From: an uncultured Myxococcales bacterium | GTDB taxonomy: Bacteria; Myxococcota_A; UBA9042; DTJE01 | Assembly: GCA_903847405.1 (NCBI GenBank) | Contig: CAINDP010000090.1 | Coordinates: 1-35,273 of the forward strand | DNA length: 35,273 nt | Direction of reading: 5' to 3' | In this document: piece after piece, positions 25,881 through 34,048 of the stretch | Layout of the letters: each line of letters opens with the position of its first letter | How positions within the stretch are numbered: the first letter of the stretch is position 1 | Program-made: the position numbers and the translations under genes | Notes under the pieces: model-generated | Seen by the model: only the letters and a program-made list of their open reading frames with translations | Databases searched by the model: none | Told to the model about the DNA's origin: nothing

Positions 25881-26650
25881 TGGCAGATGCACGGGAGGAA
25901 CTGAAGGCGCGAGTCTTCCTGCGTTCCGCTCTGCCACTGGTGAAGGTGGTGCTGGCGGAACGTCCGCAGTACCGGCACCTGCTGCATCGCGCCAACGGCG
26001 TCCTGCAGTTCGCCGCGCGCGACAGCGAGCAGGGCGCCTGGGTCGGCATGACGGAGGAGGGGATCGAGGTCAAGCCCGGGATGCATCCCGAGCCGTCGAT
26101 CACCCTGACCTTCAAGACGCTGAAGGATCTGAACACGTTCTTTGCCGGGGGCATGGCGCTGCCGGGGGTCCACGGCCTGCGGGGCCTGCCCACGCTGGTG
26201 CGCTTCCTGCCGTTCATGCTGAAGCTGAAGATCCTGATGCCGACGGCGATGCCGGAAGACCTGGACGGCAAGGCGCTGAAGGTCCGCATGCTGATGCAGA
26301 TGATCGCGTCGGGCCTGTCGCAACTGGTCAAGGGCGGCGACGAGGTCCTGGGCGGCTATGCGAAGAAGAGTCCCGACCGCGTGTTCCAGTTCACGGTCCG
26401 GGGCGGGCCCGCGTGCTACCTGCGCGTCAAGGCGGGGAAGTCCAAGGCCGGCCTGGGGACCTACGCGCGGCGGCGGCCCTACGTCCACATGATCTTCAAG
26501 GACATTCCGGCCGCGTTCGAGGTGTTGACGCAGCGCGTCGGCACCGTGGAAGCGGTCAAGAACGGGTACCTCACGGTCGAAGGCGCGATGGAAGGCAGCA
26601 AGGATGTCGGGCTGTTCATGCAGCACCTCGATTCCTTGACCATGGGCTAG
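25880..26650 (+). CDS. Protein with two SCP2-like (sterol carrier) halves
   Basis: 256 residues, no signal peptide or membrane helix. Two similar halves are apparent. The first, about 28-110 (FAARDSEQGAWVGMTEEGIEVKPG, then SITLTFKTLKDLNTFFAGGMALPGV), and the second, about 165-250 (VFQFTVRGGPACYLRVKAGKSKAGLG, then VHMIFKDIPAAFEVLTQRVGTVEAV), both follow the SCP2 order of strands and the dl..l..G turn. SCP2 folds bind lipids or other hydrophobic ligands. The start shares an A with the transketolase stop. The next gene encodes a similar protein. The assignment is by pattern, not by search. Confidence 0.72.
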   Translation: MADAREELKARVFLRSALPLVKVVLAERPQYRHLLHRANGVLQFAARDSEQGAWVGMTEEGIEVKPGMHPEPSITLTFKTLKDLNTFFAGGMALPGVHGLRGLPTLVRFLPFMLKLKILMPTAMPEDLDGKALKVRMLMQMIASGLSQLVKGGDEVLGGYAKKSPDRVFQFTVRGGPACYLRVKAGKSKAGLGTYARRRPYVHMIFKDIPAAFEVLTQRVGTVEAVKNGYLTVEGAMEGSKDVGLFMQHLDSLTMG

Positions 26651-26663
26651 GCAGGAGGGAGTC

Positions 26664-27467
26664 ATGTTCACGCCGATGCTGACCCGGTTGGGGCTGTATA
26701 CCCCGCCCTCGGTGCGGGATCGCGTCCGCGCCGGGATGCACCTGCACGCGGTGCTCGGGGCCATTCCGCACCTGGTGCGGCTGGACGAGGAGGCCGCCGC
26801 CACCGCCCGCCAGATGGGCAAGGTGGCCCTGGAGTTCCGCGTCTTCGACGGCCCGCGGTCGGTCCTGGCCTTCGACGGCGGGAAGGCCACGCTGTCCCGC
26901 GAGGGTCACGGGAACGTGGGCCTGTTCTTCCCGTCCTGCGACGCGCTGAACCGCATGTTCGACGGGGAAAAGGTCACGCCGATCCCGTTCCGGGCCTTCC
27001 CGCTGCACCTGAAGGCCCTGCAGTTGCTGCCGAAATTGACCGACCGGCTGACGACGTTCCTGAAGCCGCCTGCCGGCATGCTGGACGACCGGGACTTCCT
27101 GGCCAAGCACGTGGAACTGTCGCTGCTGGTGGGCATGATGGCCACGCGCGACCTGGTGGACTACGACCCGAAGGTCGTGCGGATCGCCCACGACCTGCCC
27201 AGCGGCACCGTGGTCTTCGAGGTCGTCGGCGGGCCCCAGGCGCACGTCAAGATCGACCATGGCGTCATCGAGGCGGGGGCCGGGGCGCTGCCCGACCCGT
27301 CGACGACGGTCACGATCAAGACCCTGGACCTGGCCCTGGGCCTGATCCAGGGCACCGTGGACACGTTCGCCGCGAACGGCAGCGGCGATATCCGGGCGTC
27401 GGGTTCCCTGGCGCTGGTGGACGAGTACTTCAACCTGTTCGATCGCGTGGGCCTTTACCTGAAGTAA
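26664..27467 (+). CDS. Second SCP2-like double-domain protein, paralogue of its neighbour
   Basis: 267 residues from an ATG with AGGAGGGAG upstream. It repeats the neighbour's plan. A first half (about 50-105, VALEFRVFDGPRSVLAFDGGKATL, then VGLFFPSCDALNRMFDGEKVTPI) is followed by a second (about 170-260, HDLPSGTVVFEVVGGPQAHVKI, then TTVTIKTLDLALGLIQGTVDTFA). No signal peptide is seen. It lies 13 bases after its paralogue and 16 before the aminotransferase. The pair may form a heterodimer or bind different ligands; that is inference. Confidence 0.72.
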   Translation: MFTPMLTRLGLYTPPSVRDRVRAGMHLHAVLGAIPHLVRLDEEAAATARQMGKVALEFRVFDGPRSVLAFDGGKATLSREGHGNVGLFFPSCDALNRMFDGEKVTPIPFRAFPLHLKALQLLPKLTDRLTTFLKPPAGMLDDRDFLAKHVELSLLVGMMATRDLVDYDPKVVRIAHDLPSGTVVFEVVGGPQAHVKIDHGVIEAGAGALPDPSTTVTIKTLDLALGLIQGTVDTFAANGSGDIRASGSLALVDEYFNLFDRVGLYLK

Positions 27468-27483
27468 CCCATCGGAGGCGGAC

Positions 27484-28722
27484 ATGGCTCTCTACAAGTT
27501 CGACAAGTCCAACGAGCTGTTCCAGCGTGCGACCGCGGTGATCCCCTCGGGGATTTCCGGCAACAAGAACCCGGCCTTCGCGGTGCCCGGGTCCTTCCCC
27601 TACTACGCCGTCAGGGGCGAGGGGTGCCGGTACTGGGACCCGGACGGCAACGAGTACATCGACTACCTGGCCGGGTACGGGCCGATCGTGCTGGGCTACA
27701 ACGACCCGGTCGTCGACGCGGCGGCCGACGTCCAGCGCAAGCTGGGCACGGCGTTCAACCACCCGACCCCCCGGGCGGTGGAACTGGCCGAAAAACTGGT
27801 CGGCATGATCCCGCTGATCGACTGGTGCGCGTTCGGCAAGAACGGGACGGACGTCACCGCCTACGCGGTCCAGACGGCGCGGGAGCACACCCAGCGCCGC
27901 AAGATCCTGAAGGCCCACGGCGCCTACCACGGCAGCCAGTCCTGGTGCCGCCACGGCCTGGGCGGCATCATCGACACCGACTTCGAGCACGTCCACGACT
28001 TCATCTGGAACGACGCGACCAGCGTGGAGGACTACTTCAAGAAGTACCCGGGCGACGTGGCGGGCGTCATCATCACGCCGTACCACCACCCCGCCTTCGC
28101 CAACCAGGTCATGCCCAAGCCGGGATTCCTGCAGGACCTGCGGCGCATCTGCGACAAGTACGAAGCCGCGCTGATCCTGGACGACGTGCGGGCGGGCTTC
28201 CGCCTGGACATCAAGGGATCCCACGAGTACTTCGACTTCAAGCCCGACATGACCTGCTACTGCAAGGCCATGGCGAACGGCTACGCGATTTCGGCGGCCT
28301 GCGGCACCAACAAGTACAAGCCTGCCGCATCGAAGGTGTTCTTCACGGGCACGTACTACACGTCCGCGGTCGAGCAGGCCGCGTCGCTGGCGTGCCTGGA
28401 CGAACTGCAGAAGCCGGAAACGCTGACCCACATGATGGCGATGGGTACCATGCTGCAGACGGGCCTGAAGAAGGCGGCCGAGGACCGGGGCCTGCAGGTC
28501 ACCATCAGCGGCCCGCCGACGCTGCCCTTCATGACCTTCACCAACGAAACGAACTTCCGCCGCAGCCAGTTGTTCGGCGGCGAGGCGGCCAAGCGTGGCG
28601 TTCTGCTGCACCCGCACCACAACTGGTTCATCATGCGGTCGCACACCCCGGCGGACATCCAGAAGACGCTGGACGTCGCGGACGACTGCTTCAAGCTGGT
28701 CAAGAAGGAGTTCGGGGGCTAG
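27484..28722 (+). CDS. Class III PLP aminotransferase, glutamate-1-semialdehyde aminomutase-like
   Basis: 412 residues of fold type I. K261 (YCKAMANGY) is the expected Schiff-base lysine. LDDVRAGFR (232-240) holds the aspartate that binds the pyridine nitrogen, and NGTDVTAYAV (120-129) is the phosphate-binding region, where GSA aminomutases usually have NSGTEA. The family moves amino groups on semialdehydes or omega-amino acids. hemL in the strict sense is doubtful, because NSGTEA is replaced and the operon has no haem genes. GGAGGCGG precedes the ATG. A role downstream of a transketolase product is possible but not shown. Confidence 0.87.
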   Translation: MALYKFDKSNELFQRATAVIPSGISGNKNPAFAVPGSFPYYAVRGEGCRYWDPDGNEYIDYLAGYGPIVLGYNDPVVDAAADVQRKLGTAFNHPTPRAVELAEKLVGMIPLIDWCAFGKNGTDVTAYAVQTAREHTQRRKILKAHGAYHGSQSWCRHGLGGIIDTDFEHVHDFIWNDATSVEDYFKKYPGDVAGVIITPYHHPAFANQVMPKPGFLQDLRRICDKYEAALILDDVRAGFRLDIKGSHEYFDFKPDMTCYCKAMANGYAISAACGTNKYKPAASKVFFTGTYYTSAVEQAASLACLDELQKPETLTHMMAMGTMLQTGLKKAAEDRGLQVTISGPPTLPFMTFTNETNFRRSQLFGGEAAKRGVLLHPHHNWFIMRSHTPADIQKTLDVADDCFKLVKKEFGG

Positions 28723-28744
28723 CCCCTGACCCAGGGGTAGAACC

Positions 28745-29962
28745 ATGGACCGCCTCTTCGATCTGCACGCCCATCCCAGCCTGAAGATGTACTACCTGCC
28801 GTACCTGACGCGGACCTTCCACGCCGCGCTGGCGCAGGAGCGCTTCTGGAACCCCCTGAACTTCCAGACGCAATACGGGAACCTGAAGGGCAGCCCGGTG
28901 CGCGCCATCTGCTGCGCCCACTACGTGATCGAGTCGAAGTTCCTGGCCAGCGGCATCAAGCAACTGGGGCGCACGCTGGCCTGGGCCCTGGCTCCGGCGC
29001 ACTACAGCCGCATGCGCAAGGCGGACCCGTGGGTCACCTTGCAGGGCATGATGGAAACCCTCGAGGACGCGATCGCCAACACGAACCGCCGGGTCAAGGC
29101 CGGGGAAAAGCGCCTGCGCCTGGCCACGCGGTTCGCGGACCTCCAGGGGCTGACCGGGGACGAAATCGCGGTGATGCACGCCATCGAGGGCGCCCACGCG
29201 CTGGGGGACCGGGCGCCGGGCGTGTCCAGGGAGGCGTTCTGGGAGCAGACGAAACTGCGGCTGGCGGAACTGAAGCAGCGCGGAGTCTGCATGATCGGGC
29301 TGTCGCACTTCTTCGACAACGAGTTCGCGCCGCAGATCGACAGCACGGAAATCATCCCGAAGGTGAAGGACGGCCACGTCGTCGCGGTGCGGGACGACCA
29401 GTTTTTCGAAATGAAGCGCGCCACGTGGACCTGGGGGGATCCGGAGCACCTCAGCGAGGAGTTCGCCCGGGAGTGCCTGCGCCTGGGGATCGTGCTGGAC
29501 CTGGTGCACGTCCAGGAGCACGCCCGCTGGAAGGTCTACGAGTTGTGCGCCCAGGCCGGGAGGCCCGTCGTCCTGTCTCACAACGGCCTGCAGCACTTCT
29601 TCAACCACGAGTACAACCTGTCCGACGCCGAGGTGCTGCGGATCCGCGAACTGGGGGGCGTGATCGGGCTGATCCTGTGCAAGCGGTGGCTGCTGTCGCC
29701 CGAGGAGTGCCACAACAGCGGCGCCGACGGCCTCCACGACCTGATCGAGGTGATGCGGTACGTGCGGGACCTGACGGGCGACGTATCGGTGATCGGGATC
29801 GGGACGGACTTCGACGGCCTGACGCATCCCTTCACGGACTGCTGCAAGCCCGACGAACTGGGCCGGCTGGCGTACCACATGCGCAAGCACTTCACGCCGC
29901 GGGAAATCGACGACATCCTGTGGGGCAACAGCCTGCGGGTGTTCGAGCGGGGCTGGGTGTAG
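28745..29962 (+). CDS. Membrane dipeptidase-like metallohydrolase (M19 family)
   Basis: 405 residues, TIM-barrel amidohydrolase fold. Likely metal ligands are H8 and H10 (FDLHAHP), E148 (HAIEGAHALGD), H255 (DLVHV) and H279 (VLSHNG), with D355 in GTDFDG near the end. M19 usually opens with HND, so HAH marks a variant branch. There is no signal peptide, so the enzyme is probably cytoplasmic. M19 enzymes hydrolyse dipeptides, often with a D-residue or dehydro residue at the C-terminal side. It is the last gene of the six-gene run and converges on rubrerythrin with 21 bases between stops. Confidence 0.85.
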   Translation: MDRLFDLHAHPSLKMYYLPYLTRTFHAALAQERFWNPLNFQTQYGNLKGSPVRAICCAHYVIESKFLASGIKQLGRTLAWALAPAHYSRMRKADPWVTLQGMMETLEDAIANTNRRVKAGEKRLRLATRFADLQGLTGDEIAVMHAIEGAHALGDRAPGVSREAFWEQTKLRLAELKQRGVCMIGLSHFFDNEFAPQIDSTEIIPKVKDGHVVAVRDDQFFEMKRATWTWGDPEHLSEEFARECLRLGIVLDLVHVQEHARWKVYELCAQAGRPVVLSHNGLQHFFNHEYNLSDAEVLRIRELGGVIGLILCKRWLLSPEECHNSGADGLHDLIEVMRYVRDLTGDVSVIGIGTDFDGLTHPFTDCCKPDELGRLAYHMRKHFTPREIDDILWGNSLRVFERGWV

Positions 29963-29983
29963 GCCGACCGGGCGCGGGGACCG

Positions 29984-30550
29984 TCACCACGTCATGACTT
30001 CGAAGTATCCCTGGGGATGGGCGCACGCCGGGCAGGCCGTCGGGGCGTCGGGACCCTCGTGCACGTACCCGCAGTTCAGGCAGCGCCACGTGGTCGGCTG
30101 GTCCTTGTGGAACACGTGGTCGCGCGTGACCTCGTCCAGCAGTTCCAGGTAGCGGCGCTCGTGGTTCTTTTCCGCCACGGAAATCGCGTCGAAGATGAAG
30201 GCCGCCGTGGGGAAGCCCTCCTCCCGGGCGATGGCCGCGAACCCGGGGTACATCGAGGTCCACTCGTGGTTTTCGCCGGCCGCCGCGGCGCGCAGGTTTT
30301 CTTCCGTCGTGCCGACGACGCCGGCGGGGAAGGTCGCGGTCAGCGTGACGTCGCCGCCCTGCAACTGGTTGAAGAAGCGCTTGGCGTGCTCCTTTTCCTG
30401 GTCGGCGGTTTCCTCGAACACCTGGGCGATCCGGACGAATCCTTCCTTGCGGGCCTTGGACGCGAAGTACGTGTACCGATTGCGGGCCTGGGACTCGCCG
30501 GCGAAGGCGGCCAGCAGGTTCAGTTCGGTGCGGGAGCCCTTGAAGTCCAT
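29984..30550 (-). CDS. Rubrerythrin
   Basis: 188 residues from the ATG with GGAGGAATGTC upstream; the frame is open further upstream but without homology. The ferritin-like domain (1-145) has the diiron ligands E19, E52, H55, E94, E127 and H130 in two E-x-x-H sets. The C-terminal rubredoxin domain has C157, C160, C173 and C176. Rubrerythrin reduces hydrogen peroxide in the cytoplasm of anaerobes and microaerophiles. The domain order is the classical one. It is divergent from the DUF188 gene. Confidence 0.95.
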   Translation of the reverse strand: MDFKGSRTELNLLAAFAGESQARNRYTYFASKARKEGFVRIAQVFEETADQEKEHAKRFFNQLQGGDVTLTATFPAGVVGTTEENLRAAAAGENHEWTSMYPGFAAIAREEGFPTAAFIFDAISVAEKNHERRYLELLDEVTRDHVFHKDQPTTWRCLNCGYVHEGPDAPTACPACAHPQGYFEVMTW

Positions 30551-30660
30551 GACATTCCTCCAGTGAAGGGAAGGGCCTGGGTCCTGGCCGAGGATAGCAC
30601 AAGGCGGGGGGGGCCACAGCGGAAGCGAGCCCTGCGACCCCAAGTGCGGTACAGTTCCCG

Positions 30661-30711
30661 GGAAATGGGGACAGACACCGATTTTCGGAAATGGGGACAG
30701 ACACCGATTTC
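30661..30711. repeat. Tandem 26-bp repeat with GGGGACAGACACC core, REP-like
   Basis: Two copies start at 30661 and 30687 with a period of 26. The first 24 bases of each unit are identical and contain the core GGGGACAGACACC; the last two differ (TC, CG). Each unit is an imperfect hairpin: GAAAT and ATTTC close copy two, with GG/CC inside. It lies between the divergent rubrerythrin and DUF188 genes. I recall GGGGACAGAC elements near REP-associated transposases in other genomes, but no transposase is present here and I cannot verify the link. Confidence 0.75.
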
Positions 30712-30720
30712 GAGGTGCAC

Positions 30721-31188
30721 GTGACGCTGTGGATCGATGCGGACGCCGCGCCGCGGGACGCGAAGGACATCGTGTACCGGACGGCGAAGCGCCTGGGGCT
30801 GGAAACGGTGCTGGTGGCGAACCAGCCGCTGGCCGTGCCCCGGCACCATCCGACGGTCCGCTCCGTGGTGGTGGCGGGCGGCCCCGACGTCGCGGACCGC
30901 TACATTGCGGAGCACGCGGTCGTGGGCGACGTGGCGGTCACGGCGGACATCCCCCTGGCGGCGATCCTGGTGGAGCGGAAGGTGATCGTGCTGGACCCGC
31001 GAGGGCGCGAGTACAGCGAGGCCAACGTCGCCGAGCGCCTTTCGGTGCGGGATTTCATGGACGGCCTGCGTTCGTCGGGGATCGAAACCGGCGGGCCCCG
31101 ACCCTATTCGCCCAAGGACCGGCAGGCATTCGCATCGGCGCTGGACCGGGTGCTGACGCGGCGGATGCGGGATGTTCCGGCGCGGTAG
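30721..31188 (+). CDS. YaiI/YqxD family protein (DUF188)
   Basis: 155 residues from the GTG with GAGG (30712-30715) five bases upstream. An in-frame ATG at 30691 lies inside the tandem repeat and adds ten residues with no homology. DUF188 opens with WxDADACP; here it is LWIDADAAP, with the cysteine replaced by alanine. The blocks [25 protein letters not shown] and [16 protein letters not shown] are family marks. The fold is PIN-like and the function is not established. The protein is probably cytoplasmic. Confidence 0.88.
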   Translation: MTLWIDADAAPRDAKDIVYRTAKRLGLETVLVANQPLAVPRHHPTVRSVVVAGGPDVADRYIAEHAVVGDVAVTADIPLAAILVERKVIVLDPRGREYSEANVAERLSVRDFMDGLRSSGIETGGPRPYSPKDRQAFASALDRVLTRRMRDVPAR

Positions 31189-31228
31189 ACGCGGATTTCG
31201 TGCGATCGCTTTCTGATTGGGGGTGCGC

Positions 31229-32812
31229 GTGAAAGAGATCAGGACCCGACCGCTGTGTTCGATCCTGATTGTCGACGACGATCCGGCGCACGTCGTGGCC
31301 ATCGAGCGGGTTCTGCGCGGGACCTATCCGGGCATCACGATCGAGATCTGCGAGACCCTGGCGGCCTACCGGAGCGCCGCGGATGCCCGGCCACCGGACA
31401 TCGCCCTGGTGGACCTGAACCTGCCGGACGGTCGGGCGATCGACATCCTGCGAACTCCGGCCGAGCAGGGGATGTTCCCCGTCGTCGTGATGACCAGCCA
31501 GGGCAACGAAGAGGTGGCCGTCGCGGCGATGAAGGCCGGCGCCCTGGATTACGTGGTCAAGTCGGCAGACACCTTTGCCGGGATCCAGCACACCCTCCAG
31601 CGCGTCCTGCGGGAATGGGACCTGCGCAAGGGGCATCGGCACGCCGTGGAGGCGTTGCAGGCCAGCGAAACGCGACTCCGCGCACTCTACGAAGACTCGC
31701 CTCTCGGTTATCAGTCCCTGGACGCGGAAGGCCTTCTCCTGGACGTCAACCCGCGCTGGATCGAAATGCTTGGCTACTCGCAGGAAAAGGTCCTCGGGCG
31801 ATGGTTCGGGGACTTCCTGGCAGAGGAGGACCCGGTTTCGTTCAGGGAGAGGTACCTTGGTTTCCTGGCGGCCGGTCGCGCCGAGGGCGAGGTGCTGCAT
31901 CTTCGACGAAAGGATGGTGCCCTGCTCATCGTTTCGCTGGATGGACGGGTGGGGCTCCACCCGGACGGCAGTTTCTGGTGCATGCACTGCCTGCTGCGCG
32001 ACGTGACCGAAGAAACGCGGTTGGTTGCCGAGCGGGCGCGGTTCGAAGAGGCGGTGCGACAGCGACAGAAACTGGAATCGATCGGGATCCTGGCGAGCGG
32101 TGTCGCGCACGAGATCAACAACCCGCTGAATATCATCATGAACTACGGCCAATTGATCCTGGACGACCCAGAGAACCCGATCACCGTGAAGGAATTTGCC
32201 GACAACATCGTGAAGGAAAGCGAGCGAGTCGCCGTCATCGTGCGCAGCCTGCTGAAGTTCGCCCGCCAGGAGAGGGAATCCCACGGACCCACGCAACTGG
32301 CCGCCGTGGTCGAAATCACCCTGTCCCTGCTGCACGGGTTGCTGCGGAAGGATCAGATCACGGTGGAGTGCGCCGTTCCCGCGGACCTCCCGACCGTCCG
32401 ATGCCGGCCGCAGCAGATCCAGCAGGTCCTGATGAACCTCCTCACGAACGCCCGGGACGCCGTGAACCTGCGATTCCCGACGCCTTCGGCCGACAAGACG
32501 ATCCGGATCGAGGCGTCCGCCTTCCTGAAGGACGGGGTGTCCTGGGTGCGACTGACCGTCGCGGACAACGGCATCGGAATCCTGCCGGGAGTTGCGGGCA
32601 AGGTGTTCGACCCGTTCTTTTCCACGAAAACCCGGGACAAGGGTTCCGGTCTGGGGCTTTCGATCAGTTACGGCATCGTGAACGAGCACGGGGGCGAACT
32701 CCGCTTCGAAAGCGAGCCCGGTGCCGGGACGCGCTTCCATGTCGAACTCCCGACGCAGGGCGAGGGGCCGGCAGGCAACCTGGACGTGCTGGACCCGGAG
32801 GAAGAAGGGTGA
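31229..32812 (+). CDS. Hybrid sensor: receiver, PAS and histidine kinase domains
   Basis: 527 residues from the GTG at 31229, with GGGGG upstream; starts at 31217 (TTG) or 31223 (GTG) would add a few residues. An N-terminal receiver (about 11-125) has D62 as phosphoacceptor (LVDLNLPDG) and K111. A PAS domain follows (about 148-262). The HisKA histidine is H294 (VAHEINNPL), the N-box includes N407 (LLTNARDAV), G1 is DNGIG (446-450) and G2 is GSGLGLS (472-478). It has no membrane helix, so it senses a cytoplasmic signal. The receiver-first order is seen in kinases that are themselves targets of another kinase. It has no adjacent separate response regulator. Confidence 0.93.
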   Translation: MKEIRTRPLCSILIVDDDPAHVVAIERVLRGTYPGITIEICETLAAYRSAADARPPDIALVDLNLPDGRAIDILRTPAEQGMFPVVVMTSQGNEEVAVAAMKAGALDYVVKSADTFAGIQHTLQRVLREWDLRKGHRHAVEALQASETRLRALYEDSPLGYQSLDAEGLLLDVNPRWIEMLGYSQEKVLGRWFGDFLAEEDPVSFRERYLGFLAAGRAEGEVLHLRRKDGALLIVSLDGRVGLHPDGSFWCMHCLLRDVTEETRLVAERARFEEAVRQRQKLESIGILASGVAHEINNPLNIIMNYGQLILDDPENPITVKEFADNIVKESERVAVIVRSLLKFARQERESHGPTQLAAVVEITLSLLHGLLRKDQITVECAVPADLPTVRCRPQQIQQVLMNLLTNARDAVNLRFPTPSADKTIRIEASAFLKDGVSWVRLTVADNGIGILPGVAGKVFDPFFSTKTRDKGSGLGLSISYGIVNEHGGELRFESEPGAGTRFHVELPTQGEGPAGNLDVLDPEEEG

Positions 32813-32826
32813 CCGGGACTCCCCGG
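32813..32826. terminator. Small hairpin between convergent genes
   Basis: CCGGG (32813-32817) pairs with CCCGG (32822-32826) around ACTC, directly after the kinase stop and 11 bases before the methyltransferase stop. There is no T-run, so terminator function is doubtful. Confidence 0.25.
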
Positions 32827-32837
32827 CGGCAGTCTCG

Positions 32838-34016
32838 TCAGGCGTCCTGGGGCTCGTCGACCTTGGGGCGCCACGCGCGGATTTCGTAGACCAGCAGCCA
32901 GGCGGGGATCGTGCCGTTCATCAGGGCGATCTTGCGGTTCGGTTTCAGGCCGACGAACTTGTGCGGGGAGTCCTGGGCCACCAGGAGGGCCGCGGTCCAG
33001 CCCTGGAAGTGGCGCTTCAGGGTGTCGCCGATGTCGCTGTACAGTTGCTTCACGTCGTCGGCCGCGCCACCGATGCGCGTGCCGTAGGGCAGGTTCGCCA
33101 CCAGCAGGCCGGCAGGCAAAGGTGCCCGCTGGTCCTGGAACGACCCCACCGAGAACTGGATGTCCCGCTCGACCCGGGCCCGCAGCGCGTCCTTGCGCGC
33201 CAGGTCCACGAACTTCGGGTCGATGTCGGACGCGAAGATGGGGGCAGGCGGCGCCGGAACCCGCTGGGCGCGCAGGCGTTCCTCGGTCGCGCGCCACAGG
33301 TCCTTGTCGAAATCCGCCATCCATTCGACGCCGAATTCGCCCTTGCCCCGGTGGATCAGCGGGGGCTTGCGCAGGGCGATCATCGCCGCCTCGATCGGGA
33401 ACGTCCCGCTGCCGCACATGGGGTCCAGCAGGGGCATCGTGCCGTCGTAGTCCAGCATGCGCAGGATGGCCGCGGCCAGGGTTTCCTTCAGCGGCGCGGG
33501 GTGGCCCTCCAGCCGGTAGCCGCGCTTGTCCATGCTCTTGCCGGAGGAGTCCAGGGCGAACGTGCAGCGGCCCCGCTGGACGTAGGCGACGATCGTCACC
33601 TTCGGCGCCTCGGCGTCGACCAGGGGCGGCTTCAACTGCCGGCGCGTGAACGACTGCATCACGCCCTCGCGGACCCGGCGCAGGATTTCCGCCGGCGACA
33701 GCGCCGACTCCTTGCCGTCGGCGGCGATGGGATCGATCGCGAAACTGCGCGTCACGTCGAACAGGTCCGGCCAGGGGATGCGGCTGGCCTGGTCGTACAG
33801 CATCTGCGAGGTCGCCGCGGCCGATTCGCGCACCACGCGCAGCAGGCGGCTGGCCGTGCGCAACTGCCGGTGCGCAGCGTAGTAGACCTCCTTCGTCGCC
33901 TGGAAATGGACGGCCTTGTAGACCGACCGGATGTCGGTGCCGCCCAGTTCGGCGATTTCGGTGGCCAGGATCGGGACCAGTTCGTCGGGGCACGTGGCGT
34001 ACAGGTGGAAATCCAT
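32838..34016 (-). CDS. RlmL-like 23S rRNA methyltransferase (THUMP plus SAM domain)
   Basis: 392 residues. The N-terminal part (about 1-160) matches the ferredoxin-like and THUMP domains that bind RNA. The SAM domain has DPMCGSGTF (198-206), FASDIDPKF (261-269) and the catalytic NLPYG (308-312), a form of NPPY for amino-group methylation. In E. coli RlmL is fused to RlmK (about 700 residues); here only the RlmL half, which makes m2G2445, is present. It follows the SrkA gene after 32 bases on the same strand. It could modify another guanine, since paralogues are common. Its stop faces the kinase stop. Confidence 0.85.
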   Translation of the reverse strand: MDFHLYATCPDELVPILATEIAELGGTDIRSVYKAVHFQATKEVYYAAHRQLRTASRLLRVVRESAAATSQMLYDQASRIPWPDLFDVTRSFAIDPIAADGKESALSPAEILRRVREGVMQSFTRRQLKPPLVDAEAPKVTIVAYVQRGRCTFALDSSGKSMDKRGYRLEGHPAPLKETLAAAILRMLDYDGTMPLLDPMCGSGTFPIEAAMIALRKPPLIHRGKGEFGVEWMADFDKDLWRATEERLRAQRVPAPPAPIFASDIDPKFVDLARKDALRARVERDIQFSVGSFQDQRAPLPAGLLVANLPYGTRIGGAADDVKQLYSDIGDTLKRHFQGWTAALLVAQDSPHKFVGLKPNRKIALMNGTIPAWLLVYEIRAWRPKVDEPQDA

Positions 34017-34048
34017 CGCAGGGTTGCCTTCGTGTGGGGGAATGAACG

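Noticed and set aside
30661-30711. Two direct repeats as a CRISPR array
   Set aside because: Only two copies with a two-base gap between identical parts, no spacers and no cas genes.
30691-30720. ATG at 30691 as the start of the DUF188 gene
   Set aside because: It lies within the tandem repeat and adds residues without homology; the GTG at 30721 with GAGG upstream matches the family N-terminus.
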